Assembly (NCBI RefSeq): GCF_013033965.1
Contig: NZ_WQFE01000010.1
Coordinates: 147,129-211,128, forward strand
Direction of reading: 5' to 3'
Length of the DNA stretch: 64,000 bases
Source of the DNA: Ruegeria atlantica
GTDB lineage: Bacteria; Pseudomonadota; Alphaproteobacteria; Rhodobacterales; Rhodobacteraceae
Shown here: piece by piece, positions 35,878 to 45,830 of the stretch
How the letters are laid out: each line of letters starts with the position of its first letter
Position numbering within the stretch: the stretch's first letter is position 1
Notes under the pieces: model-generated
Database searches by the model: none
Told to the model about the DNA's origin: nothing
Seen by the model: the letters and a program-made list of their open reading frames with translations, nothing else
Translations under genes and position numbers: made by a program

Positions 35878-37065
35878 TCAGCTCTGCAATCCCGCTTCGG
35901 CTGCGATCTGTTTTCGCGACTTGCGCGCCCGTTCCGTGGCCGATTTCAACTGGCCACACGCCGCCATGATGTCCTCGCCCCGTGTTTTGCGAATGGGAGA
36001 GGCATAGCCCGCCTGATAGATGATATTCGCAAACGCCCGGATGCGATTATTCGAACTGCGCTTGTAAGGCGCACCCGGCCATTCGTTGAACGGGATCAGG
36101 TTGATCTTGGCCGGAATATTGTGGCGCTTGATGTGGTCAATCAGACGGTGCGCGTCCTCATCGCTGTCGTTCACACCATCCAGCATCACGTATTCAAAGG
36201 TGATCCGCTCGGAATTCGACGCTTTGGGATAGCTGGCTAGCGCCTGCAGCAGTTCCTCGATGTTCCAGCGTTTGTTGATGGGCACCAGAACATCGCGGGT
36301 TTCATTCGTGGTCGCGTGGAACGAGATTGCGAGCAGACAGCCGATTTCCTCTGCGGTCCGTGCAATCTCGGGCACTACACCGGAGGTCGACAGAGTGATC
36401 CGGCGGCGCGACAGAGAAATCCCCTCGGGGTCCATCGCAATCTTCATCGCATCACGCACGTTTTCGAAATTATACAGCGGCTCACCCATGCCCATCAAAA
36501 CGATGTTCGACAACAGGCGCGTTTCATCCTTGGGCGCACCGGGAACCGGCCATTCTTCCAGATCGTCGCGGGCCATCATCACCTGGCCAACGATTTCTGC
36601 CGCCGTCAGGTTGCGCACCAGCTTCTGTGTGCCGGTATGGCAGAAGGAACAGGTCAGCGTGCAGCCCACCTGGGATGAGATGCACAGGGTTCCCCGGTCT
36701 TCTTCGGGGATATACACCACCTCGACCTCGTGGCCTCCAGCGATGCGGCAAAGGTATTTGCGGGTGCCGTCCTCGGACACCTGCCGCGTCACCACTTCGG
36801 GGATTTCGATGACGAACGTCTCGGCCAACTGGGCACGATAGGCTTTGGCGAGGTTGGTCATCTCGGCAAAATCGCGCACGCCCCACTGATAGATCCATTG
36901 CCAGATCTGCCCGGTCCGCATCTTGGCCTGCTTTTCCGGCGTGCCATGTTCGATCAGAGCGTCACGCAACTGATCACGGGTCAACCCGACAAGGTTGATC
37001 TTCCCCTCAGGCAATTTGCGGGGGATGGTCATGACATCTTGAGTGATCGGCGCTTTGGGCGACAT
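35878..37065 (-). CDS. rlmN: 23S rRNA/tRNA adenine-2 methyltransferase RlmN
   Basis: Radical-SAM enzyme of 395 residues that methylates C2 of A2503 in 23S rRNA and A37 in some tRNAs. The iron-sulfur cysteines are C135, C139 and C142 (CTLTCSFC), [10 protein letters not shown] is the SAM-binding GEP motif, and C370 (IMAACGQL) is the resolving cysteine. Length is usual. The gene stands alone. Confidence 0.96.
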   Translation of the reverse strand: MSPKAPITQDVMTIPRKLPEGKINLVGLTRDQLRDALIEHGTPEKQAKMRTGQIWQWIYQWGVRDFAEMTNLAKAYRAQLAETFVIEIPEVVTRQVSEDGTRKYLCRIAGGHEVEVVYIPEEDRGTLCISSQVGCTLTCSFCHTGTQKLVRNLTAAEIVGQVMMARDDLEEWPVPGAPKDETRLLSNIVLMGMGEPLYNFENVRDAMKIAMDPEGISLSRRRITLSTSGVVPEIARTAEEIGCLLAISFHATTNETRDVLVPINKRWNIEELLQALASYPKASNSERITFEYVMLDGVNDSDEDAHRLIDHIKRHNIPAKINLIPFNEWPGAPYKRSSNNRIRAFANIIYQAGYASPIRKTRGEDIMAACGQLKSATERARKSRKQIAAEAGLQS

Positions 37066-37144
37066 GTGGCTATCTCAACGGATTCTGGCTTGGGATGCGC
37101 CTCTATATAGGATCGTGCGCAAAGATCAAAAGAATTCGTATCGT

Positions 37145-37522
37145 TTAATTTGCCATACGCAGCAATTCGTCCACACGCGCCCGACCCATATCGACGCGAC
37201 AGGACGCAATGGCGATACCGGTGCCCGAGCCACCGCCAAAGGAGGCCCCAACCGCTTCGCATTGCGCATCGCGATATCTGCGCCAAGCCTCTTGTGCCGC
37301 CTCAAGTGCCGGTTGTGCGACCACGCGGCCTGTCACCTCATCCAACTCGACAGCCGACTGCATGGCGAAGCCGTAGCTTGCGTCCAGTGCCATGCTTACG
37401 CGTTTTTCCATTTCCCCCACGCAGGACCCGATTTCCACCTGCGTACCTGCGTCGGAACATTCCAGACTGGGGTCGGCCAACGCGGCTGATGAGAAAAGCA
37501 CTGCTATCAAGACGTAACGCAT
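37145..37522 (-). CDS. LprI-like (DUF1311) exported protein
   Basis: Secreted protein of 125 residues with a signal peptide (MRYVLIAVLFSSAALA). The mature domain follows the DUF1311/LprI pattern: an N-terminal Cys pair (LECSDAGTQVEIGSCVG), ALEAAQEAWRRYRDAQCEA, and a late CRVDMGRARVDEL. Members such as LprI inhibit lysozyme, but the function here is unproven. ATG 37522 is chosen for the signal peptide and a nearby GGA. Confidence 0.8.
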   Translation of the reverse strand: MRYVLIAVLFSSAALADPSLECSDAGTQVEIGSCVGEMEKRVSMALDASYGFAMQSAVELDEVTGRVVAQPALEAAQEAWRRYRDAQCEAVGASFGGGSGTGIAIASCRVDMGRARVDELLRMAN

Positions 37523-37669
37523 TATCCGTTTCCACATGTGAACCACTGCATTTGGCCACCGTAGCATGCGTCGGGCCCGGGTCCCAATTGCAAGTCGGCC
37601 GCAATGGCCAAGCCGCTGCGACCGAACCACCCGCATTACGAATGCGAGAAATCAGATCAGGTGTATGTA

Positions 37670-37837
37670 TCAGACACCGGCAGGCGGGATAACGCAATCC
37701 GCAGCATCCAGAGTTTTGACTGGATCTTCCGGACCGCATTGTTCACCGGATAACGGATAGGTTTCGCTGTCTTTTTCACATGCACTCAGAAACGCGGCAG
37801 CGGCCAGCAACAAGGCGACAAGAGGTTTGTTCAGCAT
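37670..37837 (-). CDS. Small lipoprotein, 55 residues
   Basis: A short gene. AAGGAG lies seven bases upstream of ATG 37837. The protein begins MLNKPLVALLLAAAAFLSAC, a signal peptide ending in the lipobox LSAC, with C20 as the lipidated residue. The mature 36 residues carry two more cysteines (EQCGPED, ADCVIPP) that could form a disulfide. TGA is at 37670. The function is unknown. Confidence 0.7.
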   Translation of the reverse strand: MLNKPLVALLLAAAAFLSACEKDSETYPLSGEQCGPEDPVKTLDAADCVIPPAGV

Positions 37838-37859
37838 GAGTAAGCTCCTTCCATACTCT

Positions 37860-37875
37860 TGAACTGATTAGTTCA
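37860..37875. promoter_or_regulatory. Inverted repeat TGAACT-GATT-AGTTCA
   Basis: Perfect six-base arms and four-base spacer, 22 bases upstream of the small lipoprotein start codon. Candidate operator for an unidentified regulator. Confidence 0.35.
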
Positions 37876-37960
37876 GAAATATGGAGCGCTGGCCTTGATG
37901 CGGATCAATTCGGGCGGCAGACGTGGCGTAAGGTTTAGATAGATCGCACGATCATCCATG

Positions 37961-37984
37961 AAAAAACCCCGCCGAAAGACGGGG
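37961..37984 (-). terminator. Rho-independent terminator after the IalB gene
   Basis: Stem of seven pairs (37967-37973 with 37978-37984, one G-U pair) and tetraloop, followed by six T on the minus strand. Confidence 0.8.
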
Positions 37985-38007
37985 CTGGATACATTTGTTG
38001 CAGCAGC

Positions 38008-38541
38008 TTACTTGGTGCAGCGTTTTTCGGCGTCTTCAATCGCCGCAGTGAACCCCAGCAACGAGAATGTGTCCTTGGTCTGGGTTCCACGCTCGGACCG
38101 AGCGGTCAGCACGGCCTCGGTGCCACGCTTCATCGCAGCAACGACTTTCAGATCTTCGCCTTCAGTTGCCGGCCAGGCCCACTCGCCTTCGGTGATCAAT
38201 GCGAACTCATTGCCGTCGATCTCAAGGGTGACTGTCGATCCTGCCGCAAATGGATAGCCGCCGGTAAAGGTCACCTGACCCTTCACTTCGGCATTCGGGC
38301 GGTAGAATACGAACAACAGGATATCGCTGCGGCGTACCGAGACCACGCGTCCACCGCGCGTATTGACAGTTTCCTTGGGGGCTGAAACGCTCCAGCATTC
38401 GGTGGGGTCGTCTTCGACGAAAACGCTCCAATCCGTCTTTGCCGCCACGCGATTTGTGCTAGTCGCCTGCTGAGCGATTGCGGTTGTGGCCATCCCTGCC
38501 ATGCACAGACCCGCAATTGCGCGGACGAGTTTTGATCCCAT
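38008..38541 (-). CDS. Invasion-associated locus B (IalB) family protein
   Basis: Periplasmic protein of 177 residues with a signal peptide ending near AIAQ. The IalB pattern is clear: WSVFVEDDPTECWSVS, FVFYRPNAEVKGQVTFTGGYPF in outline, and a late paired cysteine (KRCTK). In Bartonella IalB is linked to red-cell invasion; in free-living relatives the function is unknown. GGAGG precedes ATG 38541. Own terminator. Confidence 0.88.
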   Translation of the reverse strand: MGSKLVRAIAGLCMAGMATTAIAQQATSTNRVAAKTDWSVFVEDDPTECWSVSAPKETVNTRGGRVVSVRRSDILLFVFYRPNAEVKGQVTFTGGYPFAAGSTVTLEIDGNEFALITEGEWAWPATEGEDLKVVAAMKRGTEAVLTARSERGTQTKDTFSLLGFTAAIEDAEKRCTK

Positions 38542-38719
38542 CTGTCCAGCCTCCTAGCTCGACCTAATACCTCATACCCATCGAGACCGCATTCGAACTC
38601 TGTCGGTTCGTCTGTAAGTTGCGTATTCCGATGATTGTCGACATACACACACTAACGCAGGTTTCGCCACAGGCGAAAGGGCGATTGGCAGAATTTTGCG
38701 CATATTATGGAGGGGCCAG

Positions 38720-39718
38720 ATGACGCAGCCGGTACCAATGACAGAACTATGGCGTGGGCCCTTGTTGGAAAGCCTGCATCTGGGCCATGCGGTGATCTGC
38801 GACGACAGCGGCCAGATTGTTCAAAGCTGGGGCGATCCGGATGCAGTTATCTATCCCCGATCATCAGCAAAAATGATCCAAGGGTTGCCGCTGATTACGT
38901 CGGGCGCAGCCGCCAAATATGGTTTGAATAGCGAGCACCTAGCGCTCGCCTGCGCCTCACACAGCGGCGCACATATTCATACAGATCGGGTAACGGCCTG
39001 GCTGGATCACTTGGGTTTGACCGAGCACGATCTGCGATGTGGTCCGCAAGAGCCACAGGACATGGCCGCGCGCGACGGGCTGATTCTTGCTGATGACACG
39101 CCCTGCCAGATCCACAACAATTGCTCGGGCAAACATTGCGGGTTTCTGACGGTAGCACAGCATATGGGCGCCGGGCCGGAATACCTTGAGATCGACCACC
39201 CAGTACAGCAGGCTTGCCTGTCGGCCCTCGAAGAGACAACTGGCGAAAACAGCCCAGCCTACGGGATCGATGGATGTTCTGCCCCGAATTTTGCCACTTC
39301 GCTGGTGGGGCTGGCGCGATCAATGGCGTGGTTTGCCTCAGCCGCAGATCGGTCGGACCGCGCCAGCGACGCGGCACAACAATTGACGGCTGCGATGATC
39401 AAGCACCCAGAATTGGTGGCGGGCGAAAGCCGCGCCTGCACCGAGTTGATGCGCGCCATGGGCGGCCGGGCCGCGATCAAGACCGGGGCCGAGGCGGTGT
39501 TCATCGCCATCATTCCAGAGAAACGAATGGGCGTTGCGTTGAAGATCACCGACGGCACGACCCGTGCCAGCGAATGCGCCATCGCAGCCATTCTGGTCAG
39601 CCTGGGCGTGCTGGAGGCCGAACACCCGGCCACCCGCAAATTCATGAACGCCACCCAATACAGTCGTCGCGGGCTGGAATGCGGCGTAATCAGACCGGCA
39701 CCGGGGTTCCCCGGCTAA
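38720..39718 (+). CDS. L-asparaginase, rhizobial (ReAV) type
   Basis: Enzyme of 332 residues that hydrolyses asparagine to aspartate and ammonia, in the family distinct from E. coli AnsA/AnsB. The serine-lysine catalytic residues of the Rhizobium etli enzyme (S48, K51) are found at the same numbers here (PRSSAKMIQ), as are C135 and K138 (HNNCSGKHCGF). ATG 38720 follows GGAGG; an upstream TTG is rejected. No glutaminase motif is visible. It stands between IalB and the YciI gene. Confidence 0.88.
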   Translation: MTQPVPMTELWRGPLLESLHLGHAVICDDSGQIVQSWGDPDAVIYPRSSAKMIQGLPLITSGAAAKYGLNSEHLALACASHSGAHIHTDRVTAWLDHLGLTEHDLRCGPQEPQDMAARDGLILADDTPCQIHNNCSGKHCGFLTVAQHMGAGPEYLEIDHPVQQACLSALEETTGENSPAYGIDGCSAPNFATSLVGLARSMAWFASAADRSDRASDAAQQLTAAMIKHPELVAGESRACTELMRAMGGRAAIKTGAEAVFIAIIPEKRMGVALKITDGTTRASECAIAAILVSLGVLEAEHPATRKFMNATQYSRRGLECGVIRPAPGFPG

Positions 39719-39720
39719 GG

Positions 39721-40041
39721 TTACATTTCGATTTCATGCACCTCGGCCACCTCGACCGAGCCTGAGCCGTTGACCACCATCGGACACCCTTTGGCCATTT
39801 CGGTCGCGGCATCAATGCTGTCGGCCTTCACAACGGTAAAGCCGGAGGCCGGGTTTGCGCCGCCGCTATCGACCACACCACTGTTACTGACCGTATAGGA
39901 CTGGCCAACCGGGTTGCCGGGAATGTCCAGCGCCTCTCCCATGCCTTGGAACCATGCGCCCCACGCAGCCATTGTTGCTTCGACTTCTGCCGGGTCCGTC
40001 GGCGTGCTTCCGCCATGATAGATAAACAAAAATTGTGGCAT
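39721..40041 (-). CDS. YciI-like protein
   Basis: A 106-residue ferredoxin-fold protein of the YCII/DGPF group (MPQFLFIYHGG; GFTVVKADSIDAATEMAKGCP; SVEVAEVHEI). The biochemical role is unknown; such proteins often sit beside SRPBCC proteins, sigma factors or ArsR regulators, as here. AGGGAGG precedes ATG 40041. It is third in an ArsR-SRPBCC-YciI group on the minus strand. Confidence 0.85.
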   Translation of the reverse strand: MPQFLFIYHGGSTPTDPAEVEATMAAWGAWFQGMGEALDIPGNPVGQSYTVSNSGVVDSGGANPASGFTVVKADSIDAATEMAKGCPMVVNGSGSVEVAEVHEIEM

Positions 40042-40064
40042 TTTATTTCCTCCCTAATGAAAAC

Positions 40065-40493
40065 TTATCCCAACTGCGCCTCAAGCTTGCTCAGTGACGA
40101 TGTCCAGCCCATGTTGTGGTTCGCCGCAGCCTCGGCATCGGCCAGTTCGCGGTGATCCACGACCAACCGTGCACCATTTTCCGTTGAGACCACCGAAAAG
40201 GTCACATGGCTTTCCGCCCCGCGTTGATCTCGGTCATCATGCCAGGCCCAGGTGAACCCAACGGAGTTTGGCGGATCAACATGGGTCACATGGCCGGACA
40301 CTTTAAATGTCTGACCTTCCGCGTTCTTCATCACGGAATACCATGGCCCGATGCGTGAGAAATCCAGATCATGTTCCGGCACATGAACCCCTTCAGGCCC
40401 CCACCACTGCAGCAGCTTTGCGCCATCGCTGATCCAGGCAAAAAGGTTTTCGGGCGTAGTCGGGAACTCACGTTCCAGTTTCAGGTCGGCCAT
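40065..40493 (-). CDS. SRPBCC (AHSA1-like) domain protein
   Basis: A 142-residue START-fold protein (LEREFPTTPENLFAWISD; LLQWWGPEGVHVPEH; W/H-rich TWAWHDD; GWTSSLSKLEAQL). Such proteins bind hydrophobic ligands; the ligand is unknown. Its start is inside the ArsR gene (13-base overlap) with GGGAG in front, so it is co-translated with the regulator. Confidence 0.85.
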   Translation of the reverse strand: MADLKLEREFPTTPENLFAWISDGAKLLQWWGPEGVHVPEHDLDFSRIGPWYSVMKNAEGQTFKVSGHVTHVDPPNSVGFTWAWHDDRDQRGAESHVTFSVVSTENGARLVVDHRELADAEAAANHNMGWTSSLSKLEAQLG

Positions 40494-40810
40494 GAATTCT
40501 CCCTTTCAATGAGGTCGCCCAGACGATCGAGGCTGTGCTCCCAAAACTGACGTTTCGAGATGGTCCATTCCGCGATCGCCCGCAAACCGTCGGACTGGAT
40601 GGAATACATCCGCTGGGTGCCTTGGACGCGCTGCTGCACCAACCCGGCCTCGCGCAGAACTTTCAGATGGCGCGAAATGGCGGCCCCCGACATGCCCCGT
40701 CCCTGGATCAGGTCACCGGCAGGAAGCTCTCCGTCCTGCATCAGTTGCTCGACAATCGAGAACCGAGTGGAATCGGACAAGGCGGAAAAAGCGTTCAATA
40801 GTGTGTTCAT
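40481..40810 (-). CDS. ArsR-family transcriptional repressor
   Basis: A 109-residue winged-helix protein (FSALSDSTRFSIVEQLMQDGEL, then MSGAAISRHLKVLREAGLVQQRVQGTQRMYSI, given in outline). The metal cysteines of the classic ArsR/SmtB group are absent, as in the ArsR proteins paired with SRPBCC partners. ATG 40810 is used; ATG 40816 lies in the operator. Neither has a Shine-Dalgarno, so the mRNA may be leaderless. Confidence 0.85.
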   Translation of the reverse strand: MNTLLNAFSALSDSTRFSIVEQLMQDGELPAGDLIQGRGMSGAAISRHLKVLREAGLVQQRVQGTQRMYSIQSDGLRAIAEWTISKRQFWEHSLDRLGDLIERENSWPT

Positions 40811-40814
40811 GACC

Positions 40815-40840
40815 ATTATTTAACACATGCGTTAAATAAT
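40815..40840. promoter_or_regulatory. Perfect inverted repeat, candidate ArsR operator
   Basis: Arms ATTATTTAAC and GTTAAATAAT around six bases, starting five bases upstream of the regulator ATG. AT-rich half-sites of this form are typical of ArsR-family sites, so autoregulation of the three-gene unit is likely. Confidence 0.7.
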
Positions 40841-40850
40841 AGGAAGACCT

Positions 40851-41729
40851 TTAGCCAATCACGAATTCCGAGCGACAATAGCCTTGCACATACAGCAACG
40901 CCGTCAGGTCCCCATGGTTGACCCGAACCTCGCATTGCTCGGCCACCGTGGGCTTGGCATGTAATGCGACGCCAGTGCCCGCACGATGCAGCATCCCCAG
41001 ATCATTCGCCCCATCTCCGACCGCCAGAACATCTGCCTCAGCCAGACCCAAACGCACCGTGATTTGTTCCAGCGCATCAACCTTGGCCTGCCGTCCCAGA
41101 ATGGGCCGCAGCACATCACCCGTCAGTTTCCCGTCTTCCGCCAGCAGAGTGTTGGCACGGTTTTCGTCAAAGCCCAGCACTTCGGCCACTTTCGCCGTGA
41201 ACGCGGTGAACCCGCCGGATACCAGCGCGGCATAGCTTCCGTTGTGGCGCATCGTGGCTACCAGTTCCTTGCCGCCGGGCATGAGGGTGATACGTTCCTC
41301 AAGAACTTTCCCGATCACAGTCTCATCAAGACCTTCCAGCAAACCGACCCGTTCGGTCAGAGCGCCTTCGAAGTCCAGCTCTCCATTCATCGCACGCGCA
41401 GTGATGTCTTTGACGCGGTCGCCAACACCCGCCTCATCTGCCAGTTCGTCAATGCATTCCTGCTGGATCATGGTGCTGTCCATATCGGCCAGCAGCATCT
41501 TTTTGCGGCGCCCCTCGGCCAGTTGGACAACCAGATCCACGCCCATCTGCTGCAGGTCTGCCCAGACATCCCACCGGTTGTCCGGCATCTCGGCCAGTCT
41601 GAACTCTGCTGCCTCGTTCGGGCTGAGCCAAACGATCTCATCCCCACCCCAGGCGTTCCGCAAGGACTCGACCAGCGAGAGTTCCAGCGTCGGTGCGTTG
41701 GGGTTGGTCAACAAGGTGGCAACGTACAT
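40851..41729 (-). CDS. serB: Phosphoserine phosphatase
   Basis: HAD-family phosphatase of 292 residues for the last step of serine synthesis. The nucleophile motif is DMDST, with D82 and D84; SGGFTAF and later AVGDGANDLGML supply the other motifs. The N-terminal region of about 75 residues is the usual extension. GGAG lies seven bases before ATG 41729. It is unlinked to serC-serA, which lie about 10 kb away. Confidence 0.95.
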   Translation of the reverse strand: MYVATLLTNPNAPTLELSLVESLRNAWGGDEIVWLSPNEAAEFRLAEMPDNRWDVWADLQQMGVDLVVQLAEGRRKKMLLADMDSTMIQQECIDELADEAGVGDRVKDITARAMNGELDFEGALTERVGLLEGLDETVIGKVLEERITLMPGGKELVATMRHNGSYAALVSGGFTAFTAKVAEVLGFDENRANTLLAEDGKLTGDVLRPILGRQAKVDALEQITVRLGLAEADVLAVGDGANDLGMLHRAGTGVALHAKPTVAEQCEVRVNHGDLTALLYVQGYCRSEFVIG

Positions 41730-41797
41730 ATTCGATCTCCGGCAAGCTCACCTGCGCATATCGCAGGTGCAGCATTTTCGCCAGAGACAGTTTCGAA

Positions 41798-43480
41798 CTA
41801 GCCCAAAATACCCGGCAGACGCAGCCCATGCGCCCGCGCGCAATCCTTGGCGATGTCATACCCCGCATCCGCATGGCGCCAGACGCCTGAGGCCGGGTCG
41901 TTCCACAGAACCCGTTCCAACCGCCGCGCGGCATCCTCGGTTCCATCGGCGCAAATCACGACGCCCGCGTGTTGGCTGAAACCCATTCCGACACCACCGC
42001 CGTGGTGCAGGGACACCCACGTTGCTCCGCTTGCCGTATTGATCAGCGCGTTTAACAAGGGCCAGTCTGATACGGCATCCGAACCGTCCAACATCGCCTC
42101 AGTTTCCCGGTTGGGACTTGCCACGGACCCCGAGTCCAGATGGTCGCGACCGATCACAACCGGCGCTTTCAATTCGCCATTGGCCACCATTTCATTGAAG
42201 GCCAGTCCAGCGCGGTGCCGGTCACCAAGCCCGATCCAGCAGATCCGCGCGGGCAGACCCTGAAACGCGATCCGCTCTTGCGCCATGTCAATCCAGCGAT
42301 GCAGGTGTTCGTTCTCGGGGAACAGCTCCTTCATCTTGGCATCGGTCTTGTAAATGTCCTCGGGGTCGCCAGACAAAGCACACCAGCGGAACGGTCCAAT
42401 ACCTCTGCAGAACAACGGACGGATATAGGCGGGAACAAAACCCGGGAATGCAAAAGCATTCTCCAGCCCCTCATCCTGCGCAACTTGCCGGATGTTGTTG
42501 CCGTAATCCAGCGTCGGCACACCTGCATTCCAGAAGTCCACCATCGCCGCGACATGCTGCTTCATCGAGGCCCGCGCGGCCTTTTCTACCACTTTAGGGT
42601 CTGTTTCACGCTTTTCACGCCATTCGCCCATAGTCCAGCCCAATGGCAGATAACCATTGATCGGATCGTGCGCGCTGGTCTGGTCGGTGACGATATCGGG
42701 GCGCATGCCACCTGCGGCCATCCGGCGGTAAATCTCGGGGAAGATCTCGGCCGCATTGCCCAGCAGGCCGACTGATTTCGCCTCTCCGGCCTTGGTCCAG
42801 CGGTCGATCATCTCGAGCGCTTGGTCCAGCGTTTCGGCCTTTTCGTCGAGGTATTTGGTACGCAGGCGGAAATCGATGCTGTCCGGGTTGCATTCAACGG
42901 CCAGACAACAGGCACCGGCAAACACGGCAGCCAGCGGTTGCGCGCCGCCCATGCCGCCCAGCCCTCCGGTCAGGATCCACTTACCGGTCAAGTCACCGTC
43001 ATAGTGCTGACGCCCGGCCTCAGCAAAAGTCTCATACGTGCCTTGAACAATGCCCTGCGTGCCGATGTAGATCCACGAACCGGCCGTCATCTGGCCGTAC
43101 ATCATCAGGCCCTTCTTATCGAGCTCGTTGAAATGGTCCCAGGTTGCCCAATGCGGAACAAGATTCGAGTTGGCAATTAGCACCCTCGGCGCATCCTTGT
43201 GCGTGCGGATGATCGCCACGGGTTTGCCGGACTGGACGATTAGCGTTTCGTCTTCCTCCAGATCCTTCAAACCAGCAACAATAGTGTCGAAATCCTGCCA
43301 CGTCCGTGCTGCGCGCCCGATGCCGCCGTAAACCACCAACTCGTGCGGGTTTTCGGCCACATCCGGGTGCAGGTTGTTCATCAGCATCCGCAGCGGTGCC
43401 TCGGTCACCCAGCTTTTTGCGTTCAACTCGGGACCGGTCGGCGGATAGATGTCGCGGGTGTTTTTGCGCGGATCGCTCAT
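41798..43480 (-). CDS. hutU: Urocanate hydratase
   Basis: NAD-dependent enzyme of 560 residues that converts urocanate to imidazolonepropionate. ATG 43480 follows AAGGAG and gives the usual N-terminus ([17 protein letters not shown]). The family segments [24 protein letters not shown] and [21 protein letters not shown] in outline are present. It overlaps hutG by four bases (ATGA) as the last gene of hutI-H-G-U. Confidence 0.96.
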   Translation of the reverse strand: MSDPRKNTRDIYPPTGPELNAKSWVTEAPLRMLMNNLHPDVAENPHELVVYGGIGRAARTWQDFDTIVAGLKDLEEDETLIVQSGKPVAIIRTHKDAPRVLIANSNLVPHWATWDHFNELDKKGLMMYGQMTAGSWIYIGTQGIVQGTYETFAEAGRQHYDGDLTGKWILTGGLGGMGGAQPLAAVFAGACCLAVECNPDSIDFRLRTKYLDEKAETLDQALEMIDRWTKAGEAKSVGLLGNAAEIFPEIYRRMAAGGMRPDIVTDQTSAHDPINGYLPLGWTMGEWREKRETDPKVVEKAARASMKQHVAAMVDFWNAGVPTLDYGNNIRQVAQDEGLENAFAFPGFVPAYIRPLFCRGIGPFRWCALSGDPEDIYKTDAKMKELFPENEHLHRWIDMAQERIAFQGLPARICWIGLGDRHRAGLAFNEMVANGELKAPVVIGRDHLDSGSVASPNRETEAMLDGSDAVSDWPLLNALINTASGATWVSLHHGGGVGMGFSQHAGVVICADGTEDAARRLERVLWNDPASGVWRHADAGYDIAKDCARAHGLRLPGILG

Positions 43481-44295
43481 TTCTGGGCTCCTTGTGAGGT
43501 CAGTGCGCCCGACAGGGCGAGATCGTTGAGGCGTGTCAGCATGGTTTCCAAATGCGGGCGAAGTTTCGCAGCACGATCTTCGCACCATACCCATGGGGGC
43601 GTTTCATCCATGTAGGCGCGCTGGGCGATCTCCATCTGGATGGCATGGGTACTTTCAGCCGGGCGACCGTAGTGGCGGGTTGTCCAGCCGCCACGAAAAC
43701 GACCATTCAGGACAGCCGTGAAACCGTCGGCATTTGTTGCACATTCATGCACAATTTGCTCAATTGCCAGATCACAACTCTGGCCACTGTTTGTTCCGGT
43801 GCTGAACACCGGCAGCTCGCCCTCGAACAGAAACGGAATATTCGACCGTATCGAGTGGCAGTCGAACAGGATCGCCACGCCATGCCGATCCCGTACCCTG
43901 TTCAATTCGTTCCGCAAAGCAGCGTGGTACGGGGTGTGGTAAGCACGGCGTCGGTCTTCGACCTCATCCTCTGACGGGTCTTGGCCCTGTTGCCAGATCG
44001 GTTGCCCATCAAAGTCGGTCAAAGGTACCAAGGTCGTTGTGTTCTGCCCGGGATACAGCGAGGCCCCTTCTGGATCGCGGTTGGCGTCGATGACATAACG
44101 GTGGACGTGGGACTGTACGACAGTTGCGCCGTCCAAAAGCCCTTCGTAGAGTCTATTTATGTGCCAATCCGCATCTGCCAGAGCTCGCCCGTTATCGTTC
44201 AGACGGGTCATAACTTCGTCGGGCACATAAGTGCCCCCATGAGGCTGTCCCAGCACAATTGGCCCGTCTCCGCGCTGAACGCTAAACACCTGCAT
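43477..44295 (-). CDS. hutG: N-formylglutamate deformylase
   Basis: Zinc amidohydrolase of 272 residues that releases formate from N-formylglutamate, the last step of this type of histidine breakdown. [28 protein letters not shown] and LFDCHSIRS are typical of the N-formylglutamate amidohydrolase family. Its ATG shares a base with the hutH stop. Together with hutF it shows the five-step formylglutamate route, not the formamide route. Confidence 0.93.
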   Translation of the reverse strand: MQVFSVQRGDGPIVLGQPHGGTYVPDEVMTRLNDNGRALADADWHINRLYEGLLDGATVVQSHVHRYVIDANRDPEGASLYPGQNTTTLVPLTDFDGQPIWQQGQDPSEDEVEDRRRAYHTPYHAALRNELNRVRDRHGVAILFDCHSIRSNIPFLFEGELPVFSTGTNSGQSCDLAIEQIVHECATNADGFTAVLNGRFRGGWTTRHYGRPAESTHAIQMEIAQRAYMDETPPWVWCEDRAAKLRPHLETMLTRLNDLALSGALTSQGAQK

Positions 44296-45830
44296 CAGAA
44301 CAATCCCGGCATAGGGGTTCGCACGGCTCGCAGGATTTCACCGTCGGCTACCAAACACTTGGATGCCTCCAGTTCAGGCGCCAGATAACGATCTTCGGAC
44401 AAAGGAGGGATGTCTCCCCGCAGCCTGCTGATCACCTGTTGCAACGGTTCGCTGGTTGCCAATGGTGCGCGGAATTCTACCCCTTGCGCCGCGCAAAGCA
44501 GTTCAACACCCAGAATGTAGTTCAGGTTCTCGACCATCCGCGTTAGACGCCGCGCGCCATGTGCGGCCATGGATACGTGATCCTCCTGATTGGCCGAGGT
44601 CGGTGTGCTGTCTGTCACACAAGGATTAGCGAGGTGTTTGTTCTCGCTCATCAAAGCGGCGGTCGTAACTTCGGCAATCATCAGGCCGGAATTCAGACCA
44701 GGATCTGGCGTCAGGAACGGCGGCAGATCAAAGCTGAGCGTCGGATCGACCATCAAGGCAATGCGCCGTTGTGCAATCGCGCCGACTTCGGACAGGGCCA
44801 GTGCGATCATGTCAGCGGCAAAACCCACCGGTTCGGCGTGGAAGTTACCACCTGAAACGATAGACCCCGCCTCGGTCAAAACTAAAGGATTGTCCGTGGC
44901 CGCATTCGCCTCGATCTCAAGGGTAGCAGCGGCCTGCCGCATGACATCCATCGCCGCCCCCGTGACCTGCGGCTGACAGCGGATACAGTAAGGGTCTTGA
45001 ACACGCGTGTCGCCGTCCCGGTGGCTTTCACGGATCTCTGACCCAGCCAGCGCAGCACGCATGGCGCTGGCGGCCTCGGTCTGGCCGCGGTGCCCGCGCA
45101 ACGTGTGAATCTCGGGCTGCAATGGTGCCGTTGACCCCATGATCGCATCCGTCGACAGCGCCGAGATGACCAGCGCGCTTTGCGCAGCACGCCAGGCATC
45201 AAACAGGCCGGCCAGAGCAAATGCGGTTGAAAACTGCGTGCCATTGATAAAGGCCAAGCCTTCCTTTGGGCCTAGCGAAATAGGCTCTAATCCGGCTGAA
45301 ATTAGGGCTTTCTCCCCTGGCAAAACGGCCCCGCCGATCTCGGCCTCACCTTCGCCAATGAGCACGGCTGTCATATGTGCTAAGGGCGCAAGATCGCCCG
45401 ATGCCCCGACCGATCCCTGCGCTGGAATAACCGGGGTCACACCCTTGGCCAGCATCTGTTGCAGCAGCTCAACCAATTCCCAACGTACACCCGATGCCCC
45501 GCGCCCGAAGGACAACAGCTTCAACGTCATCATCAGACGGGTTACACGGCGTGAAACGGCCGATCCGACTCCACAACAATGGCTGAGGATCAGATTGCGC
45601 TGCAGGGTCGACGTGTCTTTTGCCGCGATCTTGTGGCTGGCCAGTTTGCCGAACCCGGTGTTGACGCCATAAACTGGGGCCTCCCCGGCTGCAGCTTCGA
45701 GAATGCGTTTTGCCGCGGCCTCAACGCCGGGTCTGCATCCTTCATCCAGCATGACCGCGGATTCTGACCAGTACACTTCAGCCAAATCCGACAGCGTGAC
45801 CTGACCAGGCACAAGCGAGAGGGTCTTCAT
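44295..45830 (-). CDS. hutH: Histidine ammonia-lyase
   Basis: Enzyme of 511 residues that turns histidine into urocanate. The MIO cofactor forms from A143-S144-G145 in [21 protein letters not shown] and QDPYC-type segments are conserved. ATG 45830 is chosen because it overlaps the hutI stop by one base and starts at the family N-terminus; a reading 86 codons longer runs antisense over hutI and is rejected. Confidence 0.96.
   Translation of the reverse strand: MKTLSLVPGQVTLSDLAEVYWSESAVMLDEGCRPGVEAAAKRILEAAAGEAPVYGVNTGFGKLASHKIAAKDTSTLQRNLILSHCCGVGSAVSRRVTRLMMTLKLLSFGRGASGVRWELVELLQQMLAKGVTPVIPAQGSVGASGDLAPLAHMTAVLIGEGEAEIGGAVLPGEKALISAGLEPISLGPKEGLAFINGTQFSTAFALAGLFDAWRAAQSALVISALSTDAIMGSTAPLQPEIHTLRGHRGQTEAASAMRAALAGSEIRESHRDGDTRVQDPYCIRCQPQVTGAAMDVMRQAAATLEIEANAATDNPLVLTEAGSIVSGGNFHAEPVGFAADMIALALSEVGAIAQRRIALMVDPTLSFDLPPFLTPDPGLNSGLMIAEVTTAALMSENKHLANPCVTDSTPTSANQEDHVSMAAHGARRLTRMVENLNYILGVELLCAAQGVEFRAPLATSEPLQQVISRLRGDIPPLSEDRYLAPELEASKCLVADGEILRAVRTPMPGLF

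Noticed and set aside
35650..36240. 196-codon plus-strand frame across the rlmN 3' end
   Set aside because: Mostly antisense to rlmN; the intergenic part has no start signal.
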